Made by a program: the position numbers and the translations under genes. Of a stretch of DNA of 64,000 nucleotides, positions 23,977 through 36,150 are shown piece after piece. This DNA comes from Asterias rubens (lineage: Eukaryota > Echinodermata > Asteroidea > Forcipulatida > Asteriidae): NCBI RefSeq assembly GCF_902459465.1, contig NW_022985702.1, forward strand, positions 279,681 through 343,680. Reading direction: 5' to 3'. The notes under the pieces are model-generated. The model was not told where the DNA came from and did not search any database. It worked only from the letters and a program-made list of their open reading frames with translations. Positions within the stretch are counted from its first letter, which is position 1; every line of letters begins with the position of its first letter.

Positions 23977-24035
<59 letters not shown>

Positions 24036-24040
24036 GCCTA
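23770..24040 (+). mobile_element. LINE 3' end with (ATT)n tail
   Basis: A short frame reads like the C-terminus of CR1/L2-like LINE reverse transcriptases (FTAPELRNNVP ... LEQFKLQLKTQLF), followed by a TTTATTGTATTATGCG segment and about 18 ATT repeats (23981-24036). It is 5'-truncated and lies in the intron of the discoidin/fibrinogen gene. Confidence 0.6.
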
Positions 24041-24159
24041 TTAACCCATTGATCATGACATTTTACACAACTAACGACCTAACTTAGAATTGATATTCAA
24101 AGTTTGTAGCGAAAACTGTGATTGTACATAACGACCTGCGAAACTAATACTCAATGTAT

Positions 24160-24425
24160 AGATAAAATCGTTGATGGTGATACGTACCACATAATGGTAA
24201 CTCAGACTGGTTTGATACTTGGCAGGGATTTCACGAAGGCTGTTTTCAAAAACTGTGCCCGTTTAAGATAAACGCCCAATGCTTCATGCTTATTGCCCCA
24301 GCAAATTTTGAAAACGATGCAAAACATTAGTGACCAGGTTGTGAAAAAAAAATCGTTATGCAGATGATACAACGCTCTTGTCAATTTCTAAAGCTAAACT
24401 ACACGATTCGGTATGACGCGTTATG
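24160..24425 (+). pseudogene. Degraded LINE reverse-transcriptase fragment (copy 1)
   Basis: Translation gives DWFDTWQG.H.GC and then RYADDTTLLSIS, the YADD catalytic box of LINE reverse transcriptases with the preceding WxG..QGC block. Stops and frameshifts lie between. It is part of a larger duplicated segment (copy 2 at about 25730-25985). Confidence 0.6.
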
Positions 24426-24899
24426 ATTGGAACGATCGGCATCAAAATCGGCATCAAATGTCGAAGTGCGAAGGAGGTAAACAAAGGTTAGCAATTGACA
24501 AGACAAACAGCCATAAATTGATCAAAATGTCGCATTGTACGGATCAGATGAGAAACAGTTGCTAAACGGTTAATGGCAAGTCTTGAATGTCAGTATGTTG
24601 GAGAAAGTCCATAACCTGAACATCTTTGGTTACTCCACATATTAAATATTAAATACTAAACTCGTTGTGTCTGGTTCTATGTTGGACAACGTTTTCAATT
24701 GGCATGATTAAGGTCGGTTTGTGCCCTCTGCGACTGCGTGCACACACCCGACAATTCGAACTTGGATTAACGTTCATGATTCGTCATCAAAAATTAGATA
24801 ACGCATTAAATTTAATTGTACAAAATTTCACTTAATTGAGACACACCAAACTCAGTTTAAAAAGTTACAAGTAAACAATTCATGGTGAGACTTTGCATT

Positions 24900-24998
24900 A
24901 TATCAATACTGGACATAACAAACTCGGTGCATCCGCAACAGACCAACAGCCTTGAATACAAACCCATACTTGCGTATTGAGCTCATTGGCTGCAGAGG
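24900..24998 (+). pseudogene. Relic of the discoidin C-terminal exon (copy 1)
   Basis: Matches exon b of the discoidin gene: GCATCCGCAACAGACC ... TATTGAGCTCATTGGCTGCAGAG followed by a good donor (GTAAGT). Frameshifts remove a usable protein. A relic of the first exon (GGAATGGAAGACGG) lies near 26307 in the next copy. Confidence 0.6.
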
Positions 24999-25729
24999 TA
25001 AGTGATGTAATTTATTGATGTATGCTGTTGACCACTTACCACGTTCTCCAAGTGCACAATGTCATCCAATTGAGACATTCATTCATTTTGTTAGTCGAGT
25101 ATCACATATGGATCACCGTAGTTTCCGACACGATCCTCCGTAGTCAATATATTACATGGTGTCATAATAAAGGAACCCTTAAAAGTGTTAAACCAGACAG
25201 ATTCGACTGAGGAACAAAGACATGTTCCTGATTTCGTCACTATAAGGACAGTTAGTGAGTACCAGAAATAATTGTGAATTTTCCCTAAGAAATTCTAGTC
25301 TTTCCACACGTGACCGACATTCACGTAACGTATTAAGACGTTCGTGGTCGTGAGCAAAGCGTGGACAGGAACACGCAGTAAATCTAGAATAACAGTGCAA
25401 CTGACAGCCGTAGAACTAACTGTGAATAACTATGATTAATAACTCAAAAATAATACTAGTTTAGCGAATTTTGGGATGCGTAACGAATTTTTGGGCACAT
25501 AACACTCAACTCAGAGCCGAAATTAAAATCTACGGAGGCCTATACAAGACATTAAGATGTCAAAAGCAGACAAGCCAAGTATGAACTGGCTTGCCATAGA
25601 CCTTAAAAAAAAATGGAAACGCTTTAAGCAACACTGCGCTTTCACATTCAAAGGTCCTCTTGCTTCAAAATCAGAGGTAGAGAATAATAATAATAATAAC
25701 AGTACCTGATGACATATATTGCAGACAAA

Positions 25730-25985
25730 TCCTTGACGGTGAAACTTTCCCTATTATGGCGACTCAGACTGGTTTGATACTTGGCAGGGGGTTCATCAAG
25801 GCTGTATAACATATTTGTATTTGTTTAAGATCTACGCCCAATGTTTGATGCTTAATGCCTCAGCAAATTTTGAAGTTGGTGTTAAATATTAGTGACCAAG
25901 TTGTAAACAATAATCGTTATGCAGATGATAGAACGCTCTTGTCAATTTCTAAAACTGAACTACACGATTTGATGGGACGTGAATT
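25730..25985 (+). pseudogene. Degraded LINE reverse-transcriptase fragment (copy 2)
   Basis: Same layout as at 24160: GACTGGTTTGATACTTGGCAGG, then ATGCAGATGATAGAACGCTC (YADD box mutated to YADDR), with stops between. It supports tandem duplication of a segment of about 1.6 kb. Confidence 0.55.
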
Positions 25986-26274
25986 ATGATTCAACGTAGA
26001 CAAAGCAATGAGCTTGTCTGTCTGAAGGAATACTTTTATGAGCAGCTATATCAGCATTAAAGGTGGTAGTGAGGAGGTGGTACAGAAAGGGTTAGCACTT
26101 GGCAAGACAAACAGCCATAGATCGACCGAAAGAAGCACCTTATTGTACGGTTCAGAGCAAGGTTAACGCATGGTAAGAAACCCCCAAAATACAAAGAAAC
26201 GGATGCTAAATATTTAACGGCAAGTCTTGAGTGTTAGTATGTTGGAGAAAGTCCATACTCGAACATGGTTGTGT

Positions 26275-26690
26275 TTGGTTCTAGTTGGATATTGTGGACA
26301 CTAGATAGGAATGGAAGACGGAATTACTCCCGTTGAAAAATGAGCTTCTTGGCTGCAGAGGTTTCAATCATTCACAACGTTTTCTATTGGCATGCTTAGC
26401 CGGTTAATACTCGCTGCGACTGCGTGCACGCACCCGATCGTTCGAACATGGACTTAAACGTTCGTGCTTCATCATCAAATATAAGAATACGCATTCAATT
26501 TTATTGTACAAGAACCCACTTAATTGAAATACACCAAACTAAATTCAAAAGTTACAAGTAAACAATTCATTGTCAGCCTTTGCATTTGTATTACTACTGC
26601 ACATCACAAACTCGGTGCATCCGCATCATACCAACAGCCTTGAATACAAACTCTTACTTACGTATTGAGCTCATTGGCTGCAGAGGTAAG
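26275..26690 (+). pseudogene. Relics of both discoidin exons (copy 2)
   Basis: A first-exon relic (GTGGACACTAGATAGGAATGG, GAAGACGG) and about 300 bp later a second-exon relic (CGGTGCATCCGCATCA ... GAGCTCATTGGCTGCAGAG|GTAAGT). The order matches the live gene, so this is a decayed duplicate. Confidence 0.55.
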
Positions 26691-27891
26691 TGATGTAATT
26701 TAATGATGTATGCTGTTGATCCCTCACCACGTTCTCTAAGTGCACAATGTCATCCAATTGAGACATTCCAAACTGTACTCAATTGTTAGTCGAGCAAAGC
26801 ATCAATAAAGCACATTACATATTACACATTACATTACATGAAATAAGTAATTCTAAACTAAATTGTTCAAACACTCAAATCGGTGTATTTCACTCACGAA
26901 ACAGAGTCCCCTTAGAGCCATTAGTGTTCTAGAGAAGCCTTTTAAAAAGAAATAAAAAAAATTAAAAAATTTACTGCCACTTTAAAGAACAGGAACAGAA
27001 CGCATTCAATTTAAATTTTCAATCAATCAAATATTTTATATTAGATTCTAGAACACGCGTGGAGTTATTTAATTTTATCCCCCAAAAAACTATAGCTTAC
27101 CAGCCACTTAAACGTATTTAAATAAAAGAACATCAAATAATAGTAGGGGAATAAATGGGTGGTGACGAGTTCTTAAACGGCCATTTCAAACCGGTAGGGT
27201 CATGACCGGGCGGTGCATTTCTTTGAGATAGTTTTTGGATAGCATTTGCTAACCCGCACAAATGCTATCCGAAAACAATCGGTTACAAACAGCTCTGGCT
27301 GTGCTTTTATCAACTTTTTAAACACCCCACGTGAAATGTTCTCCGCCGATAGGAAAAGCCAAACTGTCTGAGGTATTTTTAAATGTTGATTATTTGTACT
27401 TTCTTATGTTTTCCAGATGATATTCTTGAGACTGCCAACGGTCAAGCCTTCATCGTTCACCATCACACAGATAATAACCAAGACGAAACAAACTGCCCAA
27501 GTCTGAACAGTGAAGGAGGATGGTGGTTTAATAGATGCTCTGGTATACCTGGTGTAGATAATAACCTTAATGCTGAATATATACAACCTGGTGATACGAT
27601 GGGTCCATACAAACGAGTCATGAGAGCTACTGAATGGAATGGGTCTCGTATTGCAAAGACTGAAATCAAAATACGCCGCAAATCTCCACCTCGTGGCTAA
27701 AAAAATTGAGGATGGAAATTGCAGTGACAATCAAATTATAAGCCAACGCAGACTCGTATATTGGTACAATTATCCACCAAATTGGTTATCTATTTAGCTC
27801 AGACTTAAACAGGTAAACAATACCGTGGTATATGGACTGTTCAATCACAAAATAGAAGCTAAGCCAACAACTAACAAAAAAATGTTTAGCC

Positions 27892-28250
27892 TTTAAAGAC
27901 ACTGGACACTATTGGTAATTGTCAAAGACCATGCACTTATCTCGCTCGGTATATATCAACATATTCATAAAATAACAAACCTATGAAAATTTGAGCTTGA
28001 TTGGTCGTCGTGTTGCGAGATAACTATGAAAAAAAAAACCTTGTCACACGAAGTTGTGTGCTTTCAAATGCTTGATTTCGAGACCTCAAAATCAAATTAT
28101 AAGGTCTCGAAATCAAACTATTTGAAAATGACTTCTTTCTCGAAAACTACGTCACTTAAGAGGGAGCCATTTCCCACCTCTCCCCATTACTCGTTACCAA
28201 GTAATTTATGCTAGTAAATATTTTGAGTAATTACCAATAGTGTCCAGCAG
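27892..28250. mobile_element. Palindromic MITE, ACTGGACACTATTGGTAATT family
   Basis: Full-length copy with both ends and the inner GAGACCTCAAAATC...GGTCTCGAAATC palindrome, just downstream of the fibrinogen exon. Confidence 0.85.
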
Positions 28251-28845
28251 TCCAGTTAAAACTTTAAATATTACCAAAATGAATTCATGTAGAATCAGTT
28301 GGATGTAACAACATTATCAAAACAGACTGGTGTCAAACACATGCTACACTGTTTAAAAATTAAAGTAGAAGGGCATACTTATAATTTTTTTCAAAAACTT
28401 GTTTTAGGATTGTATTTTTAGAGCTCACACAGTTCTGTTCGAAAATACATTTTGCATAAGTCAGTACAAACGCAATGGCAACTGTTTCTCATTGAAGCAT
28501 TCGTGTAACAAGCTAGCCTACTGATTAAGCTGCCTTGATTCCTAACACAACATCGCTACAACGAACAGCGGGTCAGAATGATCCATCTCCTTTCTAATTT
28601 CTTGAGGAGAAACACTGAGTACAAGTTGTGGGTGCACTTTTGTTAAAGGGAACAAAATCGCGTTCACTTAAATAGTAGCAAGATCACAGACCAATGAGAG
28701 CGGACCAGTTGCTCTATGACTTGGTGCTTCTTATATTGGATGTAAAGCTTTACTGGGAACGTAGAGTGTAACAACCGCAGCCTTAATAATGTAATTTTAC
28801 ATGCACATTGAATGAAAACTAAGATGGGGTTAGGAATATACGGCG
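28251..28845. other. AT-rich spacer, no gene seen
   Basis: No exon or repeat was recognised on either strand, apart from the start of a 50-bp direct repeat at 28798 that recurs at 29059. Confidence 0.4.
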
Positions 28846-29048
28846 GATTTCGAGACCTCAAATTCTAAGTCTGAGGTCTCGAAATCAAATTCAGGGAAAA
28901 TTACTTTTTTCTCGTAACCTACTTCACTTCAGAGGGAGCCGTTTCTCACAATGTTTTATACTATCACATCTCCCTGTTACTCATAATCAAGAAAGGTTTT
29001 ATGCTAATAATTATTTTGAGTAATTACCAATAGTGTCTACTGCCTTTA
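28846..29048. mobile_element. Half copy of the ACTGGACACTATTGG MITE between 50-bp direct repeats
   Basis: Only the right half (from GATTTCGAGACCTC to CTGCCTTTAAT) is present. A block of about 50 bp (CATGCACATTGAA.GAAAAC ... GGAATA.ACGGCGGAT) lies directly on both sides (28798-28846 and 29059-29110). Confidence 0.75.
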
Positions 29049-29744
29049 ATTGGATTTGACATGCACATTGAAGGAAAACAAAGATGGGATTAGGAATACA
29101 CGGCGGATTGAGATGAAGCTCCCAGAGGAATACATATGACTTTGGAATGAATAACATTTACAAAATTTACCAGGCTTGCCTTAATTTTGAAGTTATTAAA
29201 ATTTTCACTTAATTATTAAGCATTGTTGTAACCGTGGTATAAACCTCATTGTATTTCGTAGATAGCTGCTGAAACCATTTTTAAAATTCAGAAGAAGTTA
29301 TCAAACCTAAGCAAAAGTGTACTTTCGTAATGAAGGGAATCTTCAAACTAAATTGGTTAACAAGTTACTCAACAGTTTAGGGAAACGCATGGGGGGATTG
29401 TCTAGACTTGAATCTATCATTAAGGATCAACTTAAAGCAAATAACATTGTATTTGATTTGAAGAAAAAAATAGAACTTCTCTTTTAAGAATGGTTTCTTT
29501 TATAAATTGATCTTAACAACCGTTTACATGTATAATATAGTACTTTAGAAAGTAATATTGTGATGCCACCATTTGCAATGTATCAGTTATATTTAAGAAG
29601 CATTGCTCTTTAGAATTAATTGTCAACAAAACACTTTCCCGTTGAAGAAAAACTTCACCTGGTCCTGTTTTCCAAACCTTTAAACTACTCCAATTTAAAA
29701 CGTTGGAAACCGTGGTCAAAAACTAAAGAGTTGCCAATGTTACC

Positions 29745-29903
29745 AGCCGTCGCGACGGTAGATTTCAACAAACTCTTCCTACCTTCGGATTAATCTTAGG
29801 ACTTAAGACGAGTTAAGATCCGAATCCAGAGAAGTTAGGACGGGTTACTTGTCCTAAACTCGAGATAGGATTAATGTTAGCGTTTCGTGAAATCGGCTGC
29901 AGG
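29745..29903. mobile_element. Palindromic MITE (GATTTCA(C)GAAA / CCTAACTC family)
   Basis: GCCGTCGCGACGGTAGATTTCAAC...CTAAACTCGAGATAGGATTA...GTTTCGTGAAATCGGC. Related copies at 45900-46040 and 47398-47578. Confidence 0.6.
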
Positions 29904-32420
29904 TTCCTTGGGCAGTTTACCTTGTCAACCTTGGTTTGTTATTATTATTATTGGTTTATTGGTTTATTAAAAAAAAAACATTTCAAAAGTCACAGCAAAA
30001 CGTTGATTTGTTTTTGAATTACAAACATTACAATAACTATGTTAAAAAATATAGACAATAGTAAAAGGCACAAATGCCACAAAAGACCTACGATAAAAAC
30101 ACGGAACACCAAGAAAACAATTATAATTAATATAGGTTACAACAAAAATTACAACAAGGTGTTACTGAGGTGTTATCAAGTCATTTGGGTTTATAATCCA
30201 ACACTGACATTTTACATTATATGTCTGGACACTGGAAACAAGCTAGCCTGGTCAGGGAAAGATTGTGTCTGGACTTTAAAATAAAAAACACATTGTAACT
30301 CCAACAGCTTTAAGCTACGAGGGAATGCTATACGAGGGAATACTTTCACAAAAACCTTTCAAATCGCTGATCCCGATGGATCAACTTCTGTCCCATTCGA
30401 TTTGCACTTGTGCCTTAATTGTAACTTATTTAATTAATATCTGCACTAGCCCTGTATTAGATTATTCCTCTGTACACAGATATAGCACGAAAGTGTAAGG
30501 CCGCCAGGGCTAGATCTGCACCTATTAATAATTGTTGTGTAATATTTCATTGTACTGGTGTTAATTGTATCGATATATTATTGGTAAAACAAATTTATCT
30601 CAGAGACCATTTAAAAAAAATAACCAACACATTTTATTCAAATTTTTAAACATGCAAGCTGCGATTGATCAGTAAAATAATTAGAATTTCAAGATTTTTA
30701 GTAAAGAATCTCTTAAAAAAAGAAATCAGATAGAGAGAAAAAAAAACAAAAAACGAAATAGCCTTGACAAACGTTTTAAGTTTTACCACATTGTTGGTAA
30801 CAAGCTATTTTTTAAGAATGGTTTCTGATTTAAATTTGATTGTAACTGATCTAAAAAGCTCCTAAAGTTATACTAAATCATAAGTGGTACTTGTGGTTAG
30901 TTATTTAATAAATTCAGTGGCTAGGACAATGGGGTGTGGGTTCAAATCCTGATCGCTTGGTATGTATGGTTAGATGAGAGATAGGTCTGGTGACTGTTTG
31001 GACTTTGATAGTGACTTAAGTGAGAACATGGACTGTTTTCTCCCAAGGGAGCTGAATTGGGTTATAGGGAATAAACAAAATGGGCCACAAAACTAATGAA
31101 AATTGATACCCAAAACAAAGTCAAACAGCCAACAATATTGGTGTCATGTAAGAAAAAGCATCAGGCAAGAGTATCATCGCCACTTTCAAGAGTTGTTCCA
31201 TATTTAAGTGTGATTTACAATTTATGTAAATTGTTTGCTGTTCCTTCTGGATGGATTGCAATTCGCGTCATTTACCACCATCTTTGATGTAATAATACGA
31301 GAGAAGTGCACTTGTCCCTTACAGGTCACAGCAAACTTGTGGTGATCAAAATTACATCACTGTTAAAAACCCTGAACTCATTTTGAATAAAAAGGAGGTC
31401 ATATTGTATTCTCCAAAGCCCAGTTTTAACAAAATTCAAAAATTCCTTGTTGGTTTAATCGAACAACAGATGGTGACAAGCAAGACAACATGCTACCAAC
31501 AATATATTAACAAGCGTATATCAAAATTGGCATTTATTTGTGAAGACTGACTGGTAAAAGGTAAAGACACATGAAGCTAATGAGCCTCAACTTGTACTTG
31601 TTTTATAGTTTGCTATGGTAAACAAGGGACTCCAATTACATCTGGTGACCCGGCAGGTCTTATCAATATCACATACGGTTTGTTCAAGTTTTGAATTATG
31701 AAAAAATCGCAATCAAAATATGGAATCAATAACTTTTCTTTATACAAGCTAGTTAGTCAATAGCATTTCAAACATGTTCAACATTTGTTGAGTTTTTATT
31801 CAATTATTTATCGGTGGATGTATTAATGATAATAATGTTGTAGTTGAAATCATTTTTAAATACTATGATTCTCTTTTGTTTAGATAAAAAAAAAAAAAAA
31901 CACGAACAAGCAAACGATCTTGAAAATTGACAAGTTGGATTCCAATAGATTCTGTTTTAAGTAAACAAGTAATGTATTTGAAAAACAAACAAAACGAAAA
32001 ACAATTTGCAAAATGCATACCACATTTTTCTGAAAATGATGTTCCAAGAGTTCAAGCTTTAAGAATGATTTCTGTTTTTAGAATATCCTTTTTAACTGTA
32101 ATTCTGTGTACAGCTCAAAAAAAAAAAAAAATTAAAACGTGTAAGATTTTAAATCAATGGCAAGTTATGATTGAAGTTTTTTTTTCACTGGCAGTGGGGC
32201 TGTAAAATTTGACCTAAAAAATTGTTTAGGAATAATGGTACCACTTAACAACCAACAAGTAAGGGTCAAAACTGCTCTATAACATTCAAGAAGAGGGTCT
32301 AACTGCTACTTCGGTGCGTTGTTAAAATATCAAAAACACTTGTCAATGCCACTTTTAAAATCTTACACTATGTGCCTCGATTGTGAGTTGTAGAGTAAAG
32401 TAAACTTGTTGGTAGTTACA
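29904..32420. other. AT-rich gene-poor DNA
   Basis: No supportable gene. It holds a TTATTATTATTATTGG tract (29936), poly-A runs, and near 30475-30530 a block CTGTACACAGATA...GAAGTGTAAGGCC.CCAGGGCTA that recurs at 34915-34972, probably the 3' end of a dispersed retroelement. A GTGGGTTCAAATCC segment at 30937 resembles a tRNA-type B box but no A box was seen. Confidence 0.4.
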
Positions 32421-32686
32421 ACACTCTTAAAACTCCCGGGTCAGAATTGATCCGGATTTTGGTCCCAGTGGGCCATGCCCATTTCTGGGTCACTTTGACT
32501 CTGAATCCCTGTCAACGAGTCCCGGAATCCGAGTCAAAATCCCCGCATTTAACCAAATTTCTGGTCACAATGATACAGAATCCGGGTCACATTGACACGG
32601 ATTCCGGGTTAAACAGACCCAGAAATGGGTCTAGCCCCCTGGGACCCAAATCCGAGTTATTCCTGACCCGGGAGTTTTTAGAGTGT
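32421..32686. mobile_element. Palindromic MITE (ACACTCT.AAAACTCCCGGGTCAG)
   Basis: Left arm ACACTCTTAAAACTCCCGGG... and right arm ...CCCGGGAGTTTTTAGAGTGT pair over about 65 bp, and both carry CCCATTTCTGGGTC near the centre. The inner third repeats TCCGGGTCA-like words. Confidence 0.85.
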
Positions 32687-34420
32687 ATACTGTGTAAGTC
32701 TCACGATGAAAAGGTCACTATTGAGCTTTCGGGTACCTGTGAGTCAAAAGCTATGAAAATTACGCCTAAATGCAAGTTCGTATAAGTTTAATGCGTTGGT
32801 CACATCACTGTTGCCATACCATGTAATGATAATCTCTAAATGAGTTTTGGTGGTTCTGAAAAGAAACGTTGGTTTCACTGTTCAATACTCAAAACTAAAT
32901 TGTGGAATTATTTCTCTTTAAAACTGACAACGAATAATTGTTAAAATTAATGGTTGATAAATGTGTTCTTATTACGATAGACCCTATTCAATGGAGGAAT
33001 TTTATTATAGCAGCACTCTACAATTACACAAGCAGTTCATAATACAAGCTGTAGCTTTTTTTCGAGGTTTCAGAAATTTCAAATTCTCTCGAAGTTGACT
33101 TACACAGTCTATCGGTATTATTGATGTTTAGTGGTATTGTATGTGCAGTATGTAGTATCTTGTTCAAATTTAAATTCATATTCTGTCTTGTGCATTGCTG
33201 GGGTCTATTACTATTATACAAACTGTTTGTTAACTCAAACCCATTACTAAAATCTATGAAGAATACGCCTTTGTTAAAATCAAAGGGGTGTCTAAAATGT
33301 GAGATAACAAAAAAATCGTACTTAAGGAGAGTAATTTTGAAAAGAATTTGATGTCAAACAGACCTTCACCATTATTGAGGTTTGCAAATCCACGAATTAT
33401 ACTATAGAGAAATCTTACAAAATACCAACAGTTAAGAGGGCAAAAAAAAAAATTTTGGGGGGGCTTTCGTTGAAATTTTGCTCTAAAATGCTTTTTTAAT
33501 GAAAAACTTAATTTTCACTGACTATACTAATAACTAATAACTAATACTTTTAAACTTACTGGTTAGCACTAACCATTGATAAACCTGCAGTTAAAGTCCC
33601 GGGTTGTGTAAAACTAAAGAATTGTGTTAAATCGTCCACAAATACAACGTTTAAACCTCAGCAACTTTAAACTAGATTTAGTACCCAATATTTTTTTATC
33701 CGATGGGTCACTAAAAAATAGAACATTTCAGTGAAAATGTATACCCATGTTATCTTAAAGGAGGGATTAAAAAACATATTACATTTAGCTCCACTGGTAA
33801 AATGTGGAACTATTGTTATGTACTGTTGTAGAAAGAGGACACAAATAAAAGATGTAACATCAACTGCTAGTCTTAAAAGTAGTACTTCTTTTGTGCTAAA
33901 AAATTTGTATTGGTAAAGGACCACACTAACAAGTAAATGTCTGTATCCTACCAACGAACTAATGAACAACATTCACTCTGTAATTCCCTTATTGCAAACT
34001 ATGATGAATAACTTAATTACCCATTTCTTGATTTACAACTTAAAATGACAATTATTGGAACCTAATATTGGTAATCTTGCACTTTCGACCACCCCAGCTG
34101 CAACAACAATCTTCTTCAAATGCGCTCTCTTTCGGATGTTACTCAGCTACACGAAGAGTTACGATGAATAGGAGAGACTTCTAAAAAATAAATGCTAATA
34201 CGAATCTTTATTGATAGTAAACAGTACATGAACCTGACCGCGTATTTTGCTCATTCATCCAAATAATAAGAGGTATTCGATACACATCTTTTGCCTTTGT
34301 GTTTTTAGCATACCAAGCAAACTTTCACAGTAGGAGATTTAGGAAACATTCCGGGGTTTAAGAACTTGGACCATTGATCGACATTACACTATAGTAGTGG
34401 GTGCGTTGGATTCCCATGTT
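32687..34420. other. AT-rich gene-poor DNA
   Basis: Short frames only, none with family motifs or splice-consistent partners. Confidence 0.4.
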
Positions 34421-34421
34421 C

Positions 34422-34660
34422 AGACCTCTTTATTCAAGTACATTTGTAGCAGCAGGTTTGGGGAGTTGTTACATAAGAGTGAACTAACCACTGGGACCTG
34501 GTTGTTTATATTTTCATGTTTAAAAGATGCAAGCACTGCTTCAGACCTCTTTATTCAAGTACATTTGTAGCAGCAGGTTTGGGCAGTTGTTACATAAGAG
34601 TGGACTAACCACTAGGACCTGGTTGTTAATATTTTCATGTCTAAAAGATGCAAGCATATG
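34422..34660. repeat. Tandem duplication, two 120-bp units
   Basis: CAGACCTCTTTATTCAAGTA...AAAAGATGCAAGCA occurs twice head to tail with few differences (GGGGAG/GGGCAG, GAACTA/GGACTA, CTGGGA/CTAGGA). No element ends are visible. Confidence 0.85.
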
Positions 34661-35324
34661 CAAACTGACGTCATAAGGTCATTCTCGCTCGAGTATTCTC
34701 CGATGGGCCGAACCGCTCTGGAGTTTAGTATTTAGTGCCTTCCGAAAACTAAGCGTATACAAAAGTTAATCAGCGCAATACAATTATTGTGCTACCAAAC
34801 TGCCATGTCAAAAATGTACAAGTGACTGGTATCCTGCTCATTTCTGCTAAGAAAGAACGATATGCAATAATGTACATGCAGCTCTTAGCCCTATATACAC
34901 ATGTAGAAGTAATTCTCTGTACACAGATACTGTAGTATAATACGGAAGTGTAAGGCCACCAGGGCTAATGCAGCTTTATGATGAAGTTGGACCCTGGGCC
35001 CAGTTTCATTTCCGGGGGCAGAATCTGCTGCCAACCCCAGCCGACGATCGGTCTCACGGCGCCGTCACACATTGAACTCTGACTGAATTGGAAGACTAGG
35101 CCCCGCTGAAAAAGATCGTTATTTTTTTTTTATTATTTTTTTTTATGCAAGTCGCCTGACACACAAGGCCTGAAGGCCACTTCAAGGTGTGGGCTACAAT
35201 TATTTTTTCCAGAGGCCATTGCCACCTACTCCTAGTGCTGTAACAGGGTTACCCCCTTTCACAGTCCATACGAATGTAGGCTTGGGTATCTTCAATTCAA
35301 AGCCTAGCCGCTAGAGCCCTTACC

Positions 35325-35583
35325 AAAATTTCCAATTCATTTCCAATTGAATATTTCAGTTGGAACCAATTGGATATTTTCCCCATTGGATATTGGCACA
35401 AACCAATTGGAACCAATAGGTATTGCAATTTTCCAATTGGAATTTTCCATATCAACATTTTGAATTGGAACCAATTGGACATTTTAACCAATTGGACTTT
35501 CCTATTCCAATTGGACATTTTACCCATTGGACTTTCCTATTCCAATTGGGAATTTTTCATCTATTTTCCAATTGGATTCCCCC
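35325..35583. repeat. Degenerate array of CCAATTGG palindromes ending in a C run
   Basis: About fifteen copies of CCAATTGGA/TCCAATTGG or one-base variants, spaced roughly 9-25 bp, separated by ACATTTT/ATATTTT/TTTTCC spacers. The array ends in a run of about 15 C at 35580-35593. Confidence 0.8.
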
Positions 35584-35593
35584 CCCCCCCCCC

Positions 35594-36150
35594 GATTTAA
35601 CCACTTGCTCTTCGACAGTCTTATTCCCAATGGTGTTTTTCCTGTCGAAAGCAAAGACATTCCGATTTGATTTGTTTGGATCTTTTTGAAATGTTATTTC
35701 CAGTGTAGGCAACATTTCAACTTTTCTACAACTGCACCTTATGCTCCTACTTTAATTGATATTCGATTGGGTTTACTGTAAATAAAAACGAGAAGTTAAA
35801 AGACATTTAATTAAACTCAACAAAAGTCACAAAGACATTTATTTAAAATCCATATTTTTAAGGCTAATCACCATCAAGACAACTCCACAACTTAAGTGCT
35901 TACAACCTGACAACCTAGACCACGCAAGTCTTGCACATGTATATTATTTGAACATTTGTGTTCATTCAAGCATGTATAACTTTTTCCTCTTCACGTTTTC
36001 AAGCAGTGTGCGTTGTTTTAATTCATGTGGTGAGACTCCAGATGGTCTGTTATAGGAGCAGTTGAATAATATAACTATTGCAGTCAAAATGCGTATGTTT
36101 ATGTTATTAAAGTTAAATAGTAAAACAGTTATGTTCAACAGTAAAACAGT
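35594..36150. other. AT-rich spacer, no gene seen
   Basis: No supportable exon on either strand. Confidence 0.4.

Larger units (their letters stand above)
22523..27700 (+). pseudogene. Discoidin (F5/8 type C) plus fibrinogen C-terminal lectin-like gene, first exon frameshifted
   Basis: Exon a (22523-22825) starts at the discoidin cysteine: GHKLGMEDGSIPDDRITASS, then WLQVYMGL, WVTHYQVQYSIDGTAW. Its middle (ARLNLNSGWYPAWT) is in another frame, and the main frame has two TGA codons there, so two compensating frameshifts break it. Exon b (23110-23248) completes the domain (PIQARYIRIRPTAWNG ... RIELLGC). Exon c (27417-27700, TAA) is a fibrinogen C-terminal end (NCPSLNSEGGWWFNRC ... TEIKIRR). Phases agree (b ends phase 1, c enters phase 1). 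Discoidin and fibrinogen domains typically make secreted glycan-binding or clotting-type proteins. The first half of the fibrinogen domain and any signal peptide are not in the window. The frameshifts could be pseudogenisation or assembly error. Confidence 0.75.

Noticed and set aside
27404-27730. Minus-strand frame over the fibrinogen exon
   Set aside because: Shadow of the plus-strand fibrinogen C-terminal exon, which has clear GGWWF and cysteine motifs.
30918-30965. tRNA gene or SINE head
   Set aside because: Only a B-box-like segment (GTGGGTTCAAATCC) is seen, with no A box or cloverleaf.
33667-33972. Hydrophobic minus-strand frame resembling a membrane protein
   Set aside because: Hydrophobicity follows from AT-rich DNA; no start context, splice partner or motif was found.
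35297-35689. Frames with repeated Asn-Trp/Ile-Gly patterns
   Set aside because: Direct translation of the CCAATTGG array in several frames; no codon pattern or family match.
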